Shown here piece after piece: positions 35,605 through 55,669 of a stretch of 64,000 nucleotides of DNA. The first letter of the stretch is position 1. Every line of letters starts with the position of its first letter. The notes below the pieces were generated by a model that saw only the letters and a list, made by a program, of their open reading frames with translations, ran no database searches and was not told where the DNA came from. The stretch is from the NCBI GenBank assembly GCA_947650365.1, contig OX393550.1, forward strand, positions 99,163,924 through 99,227,923. The letters run 5' to 3'. The DNA is from Chamaelirium japonicum (taxonomy: Eukaryota; Streptophyta; Magnoliopsida; Liliales; Melanthiaceae). Made by a program: the position numbers and the translations under genes.

Positions 35605-36283
35605 GGGAGATTTTATTCATACCCCGAAACTACTTCACATACCCCATTTCCTTCAGAAAAAAAAAAATCCCACCTCATACCCCCCTGCACATGATCCCTT
35701 CCGTCCCTTCCAAATCGTCGGAGTCCACCACCCTACCCCTTCCCCTACTCCTTTCTGATTGCCGTCGGAGCTCATTGACCCCACTACCCCACCACTTCCC
35801 CTCCTCCTTCTTCCCCACCATCGCGGGAGTTGCCGACGAAGCTCGTTGCTCGCCGTCGAAGCCACCTCCTCCCTCCATCTTTCATACTGCCACCACTTCC
35901 CCTCTTCCTTCCCAATAACCGCCAGAGCCAACACTGGAGCTCGTTAAGCCCGCTGTCAAAGCCACCTCCTCCCTCCATCTTCTCCACCGCTACCAAAGCC
36001 CTAACCCACCCTACAGCTCCGGCTTTGGTGGCTCTAAGGTGGGTTAGGGCTTCGGTGGAAAAGATGGAGGAGGGAGGGGGTGGCTTCGACGGACGGCTTG
36101 ATGAGATCCGGCGGCAACTCCGATGGTGATTGGGAAGGAGGAGGAGGGGAAGTGATGGGGTGGCAGCTCCAGCGATTTGGAGGGGGCAGAAGGAATCAGG
36201 TGGGTGGATGTATGAGTTGGCAATCTGTATTATGGAGGAAACGAGGTATGTGAAATAGTTTTGGGATATGAATAAAATTTCTC
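35605..36283. mobile_element. Foldback element, GGGAGATTTTATTCATACCCC family (~680 bp)
   Basis: The left arm starts GGGAGATTTTATTCATACCC and contains AAACTACTTCACATACC. The right arm ends with the mirror GGTATGTGAAATAGTTTTGG and ATGAATAAAATTTCTC. The arms extend inward almost to the centre near 36030 (CCTAACCCACC / GGTGGGTTAGG). The overlapping proline/serine-rich frames on both strands are products of the inverted arms. It is inserted in the right arm of the 34241-36313 element. Confidence 0.8.
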
Positions 36284-36345
36284 AAATGTGGGGGTGTGAG
36301 TAAAAAAAACCCTCCTTTTTTTAGACAACCCTTTCCTTCGTCCTT

Positions 36346-36358
36346 TCTGACTAGGGTT
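36346..36358 (+). repeat. LINE target-site duplication, left copy
   Basis: TCTGACTAGGGTT, continuous with the poly(T) run. Identical to 42582-42594. Confidence 0.92.
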
Positions 36359-36427
36359 TTTTTTTTTTTGAGAACCCCTCCAACGGGAGGGAGGGTTTGG
36401 CGGACCCCGACCAGAATCAATTAAAAC

Positions 36428-39400
36428 TCAAGAAATGATGCTGTTACAGAAAAAGGAAGCCTCCTCCCCTAGCTTGTCACGCCAAGGAATAATCCAAGTC
36501 CCGAAAAGAGAAACCACTGAACGACGTAGATTCTTCTGCCCGGCCGAAGAAGCATTGAAGATCCGATTATTCCTCTCAAGCCAGATCACCCACACAATCG
36601 CCATGACCAACACATCCCAAGGTTTCCTGATGCCTAGCGGAACCCTCCTCCTCCTCCAGGAGCTCCAAAGACCTCGAAGAGATCGAGGGTGTGAGGGAAT
36701 ACCGGCTTTGCCTTCGAAATGGTCCCACAACTGCCGAGCGAAGGGGCACCCAAGTAACAGATGCGATGAGGTCTCCTCCTCTGCATTGCAGAAAGTACAA
36801 AGAGCGTCCACAGCCTGGGGATGGTGCCTCCGCAACAGGTTCGCCTTAGTAAGAATCTTATTCCTCGAGGCCATCAGGGAGAAAATCTGGACCTTCGAAG
36901 GCGCCTTCGTCCTCCAAATAGCCTTCGACGGTCTATGATTGTGCACTCGAGGTAGGAGGTGCTCGTAGAAGGATCTCACAGAGAATAATCCGGAGGAAGA
37001 GCAGTTCCACCGGACCGTATCCCACTCGGAACTGAAGGTAGCCGCTTGCAAAATCATATAAAGATCCTGCAGCTCCCGTCGACCGACCCGATCTAAAGGA
37101 GCTCTGAGTCTAATCTTTCAGCCGATAGAGTCCCCCCTCCGGTAAGCCTGGGATCGGACCGACGCTCCCCTGTTCCGGGCCAAAGAAAAGAGAGACGGGA
37201 AGAGGTGCTCCAACGGCCTATCACCGATCCAAGTGTCACGCCAGAACCTGATGGCCCGTCCGTCACCTAAGGAGAGAGTGGTAGCATCTCTATAGAGGTC
37301 CTTGACCTTGAGGCCGCCTCGCCAAAAATGCGAAATTCTTCCCGAGACTCTACTCCGCACGTGGAGTGGGGAAAACCTCCGAAAATAACGGAACAGAATA
37401 ACTTCCCTCCAAGAAGCATCCGTACCTTGCTGTAATCTCCACCACCACTTCCCCAGCATCGAGATATTGAACCGGCGCAGATCCAGGACACCTAACCCGC
37501 CCAGCTTTTTTGGGAGACAGACCTGGTCCCAACGCATGAGGTTGTACCCTCCTGTAGAATAGCTCGTACCATGCCAAAGAAAAGAGCGCCTGATCTTGTC
37601 GATCCTGTCAATGACCCAGGTTGGCAGGAAATAGAAAGACAGGTAGTACGATGGGATTGACGAAAGTACAGAATTCACCAGAACAAGCCGGCCACCAGAG
37701 GATAAAAATCTGCCCTTCCAACCCTCCAAACGCCTATCTATCTTCAAAATCAGCTGTTCCCAGTCCTCCCGCCTGAGAGCTCTATCGCTGATCGGAAGAC
37801 CCAGATACTTCATCGGCAAGGTACCTTCTCTGCAATTCAACAACCTGGCCAAACCACCGCCGGCTTCCCCTGAACCGATGTAGTACAGGCTGCTCTTTTG
37901 GAAGTTGATCTTCAGCCCTGAAGTCAATTCCAGCCCGTATAGAAGGATCTTCAAAGAGACCATCTGAAAGGGACAAGCTTTGGCGAAGAGTAACGAATCG
38001 TCCGCATAATGCAAATTCGAAGTAGTCCAACCATGCCCGCCCACTCCCTTCACCAGACCTTCAGCGTTGGCCTTGCGAACCGCAGCATCGAAAGCGTCGA
38101 CCACCAAGATGAACAGATAAGGGGAAAGTGGGCATCCCTGCTTCAGGCCCTTGTAAACTTTGAAGTCTCGACCCTGCTCCCCATTTATAAGGCAAGAAAT
38201 CTTAGAGGAGACCAAAATCTCTCTGATCCAGGACACCCACCGAGCAGAAAAACCCTTGGCTTCCAGAAGCCTAAGGAGGAAGTCCCACCGAATTTGATCA
38301 AAGGCCCGCTCGAAGTCGATCTTGAGCAATACCCCTTCCTCTCCGGACTCCCGCAGGTGGAAGATAGTCTCATGGGCTGCCGCTACACTGTCGAGGATCA
38401 GCCGCCCCTTAATGAAGGCTGTCTGGAAAGGGTAGACCAGCAGAGAGATGTTGTCGGCCAGTCTATTCGCTAGAATCTTCGCCACGATCTTGTAGAGGCA
38501 GTTAGACAGAGAGATCGGCCTGAAATCTCTAATGGTCTCTGCAGAAGATTTCTTAGGGAGCAGGATAATCCAAGAGCGATTTAGGTAATGAAGACGCACC
38601 TTGCCCGAAAAGAAATCGCTCAGGAAACGGCACAGATCACCCTTCAAGATGTCCCAATACTTCTGGTAGAACGCCATAGGGAAACCATCTGGTCCTGGCG
38701 CACCATCGCCCTTAGACTGGAAGATCGCCCTGCGGAAATCTTCTTCAGTAAACTCCGAATCAAGACCATTGTCGTCCGGTAGTCTACGAAAATCAACGCC
38801 GGCCCAATCAAAAGAGACACCAGACGACACACCATCCTCACGAAAGGCGCTCTTGAAGAAAGAGTAAGCCGCAGCTAATATATCAGAAGTCGAAGTCAGC
38901 GATTGCTCCTCATGCCAAAGCGTGGTGATGAAATTTCTCCTCCTCCTAGCATTCGCCACTCTATGAAAATAAGAGGTATTGGCATCCCCCTGCTTGGTCC
39001 ACTGCTCCTTCGAACGTTGACGTCACATCACTTCCTCATTCCGCAGAAGGGAGACAAGGCTCTCATTAAGCACTAACAATCTCTCCTTATCCGTAGCTGA
39101 CAAATCGGAAGATTCCCCCTTCACCTCAAGAGAATGAATCTCCGACAGCACAGACGCTTTATGCCTCAGAACACTGCCAAAATGCTCCCTGCTCCAGCAA
39201 ATGAGCTTCTTCTTAACGAACCTGAGCTTGCTAGTCATGTTCAGCGCTGAGTTCTCGTGACCGGCCGCTTCAGCCCACCATCCGGCCAACATCGCGCTGA
39301 GGCCTTCCTCCGAGGACCACATCAACTCGAATCTAAATGGTGGGCGGATGGGAGAGATAGACTCAGTGGATAGAAGGATCGGAGCATGGTCTGACACGCA

Positions 39401-40060
39401 AGAAGCCAGGCCAGTTTGGATCGAGCCCGGGAACTTCGAGTCCCAATCAACAGAGATAAGGAACCGATCAAGCCTGGCTAGAATTGGGTCTTCCCTCTTG
39501 TTACTCCACGTGAACGTACGCCCCGACAGAGGAAGATCAATAAGCTTCTGCTGACGAATGAAAAAAGAAAAGGCACTCATGGCCGAAACATCACCTCCGC
39601 TACGCAACCTCTCACTGGACCCTCTCGTCACATTGAAGTCACCAGCAATCACCCAGGGCCCGTTGAAGTTAACCCGGAGCAGGGACAGCTCCGTCCAGAA
39701 ATCATCCCCTCTGCCATGATCTGTCGGGCCATACACGGAAGAAAGCATCCACTCATCTCCGTCTAATCTGTTCTGAAAAATAAGGGAGAGAGAGAAAACT
39801 CCAACGTTCGTACTCTTCAGCAAAAATAGGTCGTCATTGTATCCCACCAAAATACCACCTGACGCTCCTGTAGAGTCCTTCGCCTCCCACTTCGCAATCT
39901 TTTTAGTGCTGAGGGAGCGGAAGAAATGGTTCGTCGGATTCTCCCGCTTAGACTCCTGAATACAGATGATGTCCACATCATGAATGGAGGCGAAAGAACT
40001 GGCTGCCCGTCTCTTCTCCGACTTCCCTAACCCTCTCACATTCCAGGAAAGAATCTTCAT
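36428..40060 (-). pseudogene. LINE ORF2: endonuclease - reverse transcriptase - zf-RVT
   Basis: The start is ATG 40060 (MKILSWNVRGLGK). The N-terminal APE-type endonuclease shows WNVRGLG, the catalytic QES, GDFN and a C-terminal SDHAP. The RT follows, with FRPISLSNCLYKIVAK, KIDFERAFD, GLKQGCPLSPYLF and the active-site YADD. The C-terminal zf-RVT region reads SVRSFYEHL, then CTFCNAEEETSSHLLLGCPF. About 1,210 codons, normal for plant L1s. Two in-frame TGA codons (39023-39025 between EN and RT; 37118-37120 before zf-RVT) prevent a full product. Both could be former tryptophan codons. Confidence 0.95.
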
Positions 40061-40102
40061 AAGCACAAGGACCACCTCCACCAACTCCTCTGAGACCACT
40101 CC

Positions 40103-42001
40103 TCAGGAGGAAGCGGCTAGCTTAGCCCGCTTCTCCTCCATGGCTCTCAGAGAATCAAGAAAGAAACGCACACCTTCTAGTTCCGGAGTAGTTATGAACC
40201 CACATTTCTTAGCAATGTCTAATATAACATCATCATCCAGAAAAGAAAGAGGGAGGGAAACCGAAGGGTCTGCTTGGTCCAGCTCCAAAAGACGCATCTT
40301 CGACCGGATCAAAGCTTGGGCAAGCGACGGATCGTCTGAGGACCGCTGCAAAATTTGCCTGAAGCTCCTCCTAGCCGACTGAAAATGGGCAGCGCCGCCA
40401 CTCTCCGCGGATGCCTCTCGACCTCCAAAATCCTGCTCGGTCCCAGCAGTAGTCCCTCCCCCTCCATTCCCCTGCTCTGCTACATCGCACCTGCCGACAA
40501 CAGAGTTAGGATCAAGCGGTTCCCCTAAAGTGGGGGAAACCACGTTGATAGGGACAGGATCAACCTGGGAACCCATCTGTGGGCCCCCCTCTACCGGTCC
40601 AACATCAACGCCCTCTTGCTCGTCCGCAAAGGGGTTAATGGGATTCGCCATGCAAGCATCCAGAACACCATCAAAAGAAAAGGGAGGCAAGCCTCCATTC
40701 GCGCCCAAACCGAGAATAGAAGCATCCAAACCGGTATCTCGGGAGAACTGCTAGAGAGATGGAGTACCTGGGTCACGACTGCAGCTGCCCTCGTGCGCTG
40801 GTGCCGGAACAAGTGATGGGCGAAGGCACTGCTGCCGGAACCTCGTCGGCTGCGGGCCGGCCTCCACCGGTGGACCGAAACCCGGCGGAATCGCAGGCTC
40901 CCCACCTGGCATACCGCCGCCAACCCCATGATCCAGAGGAGGCAGGTAACCTAGGGGAGGCGGGGGGAGTGTGGTGCTATCTCCCAGGACCTGAGTAGTG
41001 AGACGAACCCGGAACACCCCGCCGCCATGGTTGAAGTTCAAGGAGGGGGGGATGAGGATTGGATCGCAGCAGAGGGTCGTAGCTTGGCAGAAACGACGGT
41101 GCGAGATCGAGGGGAAGACGTTGAAACACTCCCGGACCTCTCCGTACGGCTCCAGAAGAGTCCGGATCGACCCCTCCCCCCAGGCATCAAAAGGGAGGCC
41201 GAAAATCGTGACCCTCAAGGCTGTCCTCCTCCTCCTCGCAACTGCCCCACCCAGCTCCTCCCATGGGCGGAAGGAGACTGAAACTGCGCCCAGGTCCCGG
41301 ACGCCACGCCCTGCCTCGATCTCCAGGAAATGACGGAATGAGAATTCAACTAGGAATTCCCCATTCCCGATCTCCTGAGACGGCCAGGCCCAGGAACCCT
41401 GCCACGCGTGCCGAAGGTGGCCAGACAGCTCCGCCGCGGACACAGATTTCCGGAAGACCCGGCAGATCCCCGATCGGTTGAGGACCTCCAACATCTCCGC
41501 GCGCCTGGGATCATCGGGAAGATCAATCGAGGCTCTGGCGCCCGTCGAAGAAGACCCCGTAGATCCGGAAGCCCTGGACATCATGCACCGGTGAGAGGTA
41601 TGCCCCACCTTACCGCAGGCGAAGCACACAAGGGGGTTCCGGCACGCGGCAACCGTATGATCTCTCTCCCCGCACCGATGACAGCGGCGCCCTAAATCCC
41701 GCCGGCGGCGCGGTAGATCTGGTCTGCGGGAGGGCCCCGAAACCCTGGCTGGCGGCGGGGCCGGCGGTGCAGGCCGACGGACAGCGTCGGCGAAGGAGAC
41801 ACGGGGACGGGCAGCCAACGAGGAGGGGCGATGGGAGCCCCCGAGACGCCTATCTCGGGAACGACTCCGATCCACCGCTCCCGCAGAACCCCTATCCCCG
41901 CGTGACCTAGCCCTTAAAGACGCCCCTCGGGAACCTACACCCACCTCTCGCCGCGGGTGGCTAGGGGAACGGCCTCGGGATCTCCCTCTTCCTCTCGCCA
42001 T
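40103..42001 (-). pseudogene. LINE ORF1 (nucleic-acid-binding protein)
   Basis: The first usable ATG is 42001 (MARGRGRSRGRSPSH). An Arg/Ser-rich basic head (to about residue 85) is followed by two CCHC knuckles, CHRCGERDHTVAAC and CFACGKVGHTSHRC. A DUF4283/RRM-like domain comes next (AEMLEVLNRSGICRVFRKS to LRVTIFGLPFDAWGEGSI), then a Pro/Gly- and Ser-rich tail. ORF1 proteins bind element RNA as chaperones. One TAG at 40751-40753 interrupts the frame. ORF1 ends 42 nt before the ORF2 ATG and lies in the same frame as ORF2. The zinc fingers precede the DUF4283-like domain, the reverse of the order in many dicot L1s. Confidence 0.88.
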
Positions 42002-42581
42002 CTCTCGCTTCACCCTGGATAGTTCGACCTGAGAGAGGACAGTTCGACCTGAGAGAGGATCTCAGATCTAAGGGATGAGATCTGAGGGGTAAGAGGAGCT
42101 CGGGGAGGATCTCAGATCTGAGGCTCGCGCAGGTCGTCGCGCGGATCTGAGGCAGTCCGGCGAGGGAGAGCTAGAGCTAGAGACGGATCCGCGCCGACGA
42201 CCAGATCTACGCCGGATCTGGGGCAGACCAGATCTGCGAACGGCAGGAGTCGCCGGGAGAGGAGCCGCCGGACCGGGAGGGGCTGCGCTGCGTCGGCCTC
42301 GCGCGAGGGAGACTTGATCTGGGCCGGAGATCGGAGCGTCCGCCGGAACAGATCTCTCTCTGGCACCTCATAGCTCCTACACGCAGATCTCGGCGACGGC
42401 CTGCTCTCCTTCGCACCAGAGTTCGCCGGAGGTCGAGATCTGGTCAGAGAGCGGGCGCCTGGTCCGACCGGGCAAACGCCGCGCCCCTCCTCCGGCGGCG
42501 CGACCAGGATCGGAGACCGGCGGCGCGGATCCGATCGGTGGTGCGATCCTGCAGAGCGGGTTCCGCAACCTACTCTTTTTA

Positions 42582-42594
42582 TCTGACTAGGGTT
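42582..42594 (+). repeat. LINE target-site duplication, right copy
   Basis: TCTGACTAGGGTT, identical to 36346-36358. Confidence 0.92.
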
Positions 42595-42628
42595 CCAGGA
42601 GGCTCAAGGGTTCTTTGGTGCTGCAGCC
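42582..42628 (+). promoter_or_regulatory. AspRS 5' leader stub after the LINE insertion
   Basis: Only 47 bases remain between the LINE and the AspRS ATG, and 13 of them are the duplicated target. The original upstream DNA continues at 36345 and leftward (CTTTCCTTCGTCC, a pyrimidine-rich plant leader type). Transcription must start from LINE 5' UTR sequence, or from the old promoter with the LINE spliced or read through. This is inferred. Confidence 0.7.
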
Positions 42629-53480
<10,852 letters not shown>

Positions 53481-55184
53481 TACCGAATCTCTCCTCTATC
53501 GTTACGACATCTATAGATCTTTCTGCTGCTTAAGCTGTTGTTGCTTCCATGCCCTTGAGCAGATTAATTTTTCCTTGTGAAGCTAATACTGAGAATTTGA
53601 AGAGATTAAACTTCCTTTTTAGAGACCGCGGGATGTATGGTATGTAGTTTCTAATGGGTACCTGTAAGCCATTGCGAAATAATCGTTGGGCGCCTTTTTA
53701 TTATTATTATTATTATTATTTTGATACATATAACTTGAAGTTTCGAATAATCTGTCATCTGAAGATCGCTAGCAACATGACAGGGATCCGCGTGAAGTTA
53801 TTGATACAATTTGAAGGAAGATAAGGGAAAGCGCAGAGCCTCTAAATCGGCGGACATGGAGTGTCATGGTGACCTATAAAAATAAGTAAGGGGGGGAGAT
53901 GGTTGTTACCTTTGAAATCTAGGACGCATGTCCTCTGGGATCTGTATCACAGACATAAAGTCATAAACTCAGAGTCACAGAAATAAAGTCATAGACTCGA
54001 AGTTATAGATTCAGAGTCACAAACACTACCAAGAGGGCAAGTTTGTAATTTTGTCAAAGGGGGTAATTATGTAAATTTTTAGGAAAATTTTTGTAACTAC
54101 TCACCACTTGGGGAAGTTACAAACCACTTCCAGGGAAGTTATTATAACTCCCATCCCTCAATAGGCGGCGAGGAAATACAAAAAGATCTTTTTTTTTTTG
54201 GTCATTCTCTTTTCTTAAGAGAGTAAGCAGCTAACTTGAAAATCGCTCCACTTCAATTTAGAAAAGTTAAAGTGAAGTATCCAGGTCCAGAGATAACAAG
54301 ACTCTAAAGACTCCAAGTCCAGAGAATCTAAGTCTAAAAACTTCAGAAACTCTAAGGTGCTAAAAACTTTAAGCATCCAAAGACTCCAAATCTAAAGACT
54401 TCAACAAGGATTCAAAGACTACAAGTATTCGAAGATTATAAGTTTCCAAAGACTCTAAGTTCAAAGACTATAGTCAAAGACACTGACCTTCAAGTTCCAG
54501 CTCCTTCAACAGGTCTTCACGAAGACCGTTGATCAAAGAACTCTCAAAACGACTATCCCCACACTCTCTTGATATTAACTTTTGTACACTCAAAATCGCT
54601 ACCGTCGACTTTAAACTATTGTAATGTGTTGTACGCTGGAATTTTCAATAGAGAAACAAATTTTGTTGTCCACACCCACGTGACTTCATCCTCTTCAGCA
54701 AAGCTTTCTTATCGCAATGAAGTTAGCCATCATCGGTATCTTCTTTTCTCACATGCTTTAGATCATCTCATTGGCCATCATCGGTATCCTTCACACCCAT
54801 CTTTTTCTTTCATAGCCATATTATGTTCTGCAACCGCTATTCGTTCATAACTTATTAGTTGGCTTTCTTGATCACCGTTGGTAGCTTCATCTTTGCTTCC
54901 TTCTATCTTGCATACTCTTTATTTTTTTGAATTATTGTTATTACTTGGATTTCTGCATTGTTAGTATTTGAACATATATTATAGATTGGAGTGCTACTTC
55001 TTTATTAAAATGTGATTTGGAAATGTTTTTGGTTTGCTGAAATTTTGATTTAAGAACCCTAAATAGACCATAAATCCTTCCATTGATAACGAGGCTACCG
55101 TGCATCGCAACCCGATTTGTATTAATTTTCACATCTACTAATCACCATTTGGTCATTATTAAAGTTTGAGGGGAGGGAAATGCA
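53481..55184. other. AspRS 3' flank, no gene recognised
   Basis: The probable 3' UTR runs to about 53700 (a (TTA)n run follows). From 53940 to 54490 the DNA repeats loose phrases such as AGTCATAGACTC and AAAGACTCCAA. Frames near 54569-54850 show no domain. Confidence 0.5.
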
Positions 55185-55414
55185 TGGAACTTCGGTGATT
55201 TGCCGGTCGAAGACATCCAGGCGCTAGTGTACCGAGATCGAATCACTGAATTCATAGTTTGGCAGATCAGACGGTCCTAATCTGAGGCACGACACAGACA
55301 ATCGGACCCGTCAGCAAGAAGATGTCGTTCTTCGTCCTGAGGCAGTTCGCGAGTAGGGTTCAGTGTGTTCTCACCGTCGACAAGTACCATACTATGAACC
55401 TAGTTGAGCAAATG
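55185..55414 (+). pseudogene. AspRS exon 1/intron 1 partial duplicate
   Basis: GATTTGCCGGTCGAAGACAT, GCAGATCAGACGGTCCT and GTCAGCAAGAAGATG repeat AspRS exon 1 (about 42834-43048). At 55391 the copy jumps to TATGAACCTAGTTGAGCAAA, which matches AspRS intron 1 at about 43331-43351. Thus some 280 bp spanning the exon 1 end and donor are deleted. Frameshifts and stops abound. Because intron sequence is present it is a DNA-level duplicate, not a retrocopy. Confidence 0.88.
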
Positions 55415-55669
55415 TTAACAATGGACTGATGGACTCAGCTAGCTGGTAACACAGCAGACCATGGGCTTCTATCTAACACAATACCTGGGCGCCTGAAAGA
55501 AAGACTTTGCTTCATTTTTCCAGGTCAGCTCTTTCCTCATTATTAATCCCTTCCATTGCATAGTTAACTAAACCCACAACTAATGAACATACAGGAACAA
55601 TGACAAATCATGCAAAGTATCGAGTAATACCATAGAAGAAAAAAAAAAAAAATATTGTCCTTGACGATA

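Larger units (their letters stand above)
34241..36313. mobile_element. Large inverted-repeat element carrying two nested MITEs
   Basis: Termini GATTTTTTTTTTACTTACAC and (reverse complement of the right end) AGGGTTTTTTTTACTCACAC extend into inverted arms. These share AAATTTGAGTTACAC, CTTTACCCCCC and GTGAGCAAC..GTTAAAA between 34265-34365 and 35140-35600. Flanking CCTTTTTTG (34232-34240) and CCTTTTTTT (36314-36322) match at 8 of 9 bases, which would suit a Mutator-type 9-bp duplication, though the target is low-complexity. A second inner inverted pair (GTTCAGGGTCCAACCATC near 34458 and its mirror near 35065-35110) lies inside. The elements at 35178-35526 and 35605-36283 interrupt its right arm. 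Confidence 0.65.
36359..42581 (-). mobile_element. Full-length L1-type LINE with poly(A) and 13-bp TSD
   Basis: Read on the minus strand, a GC-rich 5' UTR, ORF1, ORF2 and a short 3' UTR end in a poly(A) run (T run on the plus strand up to 36370). TCTGACTAGGGTT occurs at 36346-36358 and again at 42582-42594, the target-site duplication of a target-primed insertion. The right copy lies 34 bp before the AspRS start codon, so the LINE entered the 5' leader or core promoter of that gene, in the opposite orientation. ORF1 has one internal stop and ORF2 two. A GTTCGACCTGAGAGAGGA repeat (two copies, about 42021-42058) marks the 5' UTR. Confidence 0.95.

Noticed and set aside
35653..36129. Several overlapping Pro/Ser/Thr- or Gly/Arg-rich frames
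   Set aside because: They fall in the inverted arms of a foldback element and appear on both strands with biased composition.
42112..42568. Arg-rich minus frames upstream of LINE ORF1
   Set aside because: They lie in the GC-rich LINE 5' UTR and show no domain; ORF1 starts at 42001.
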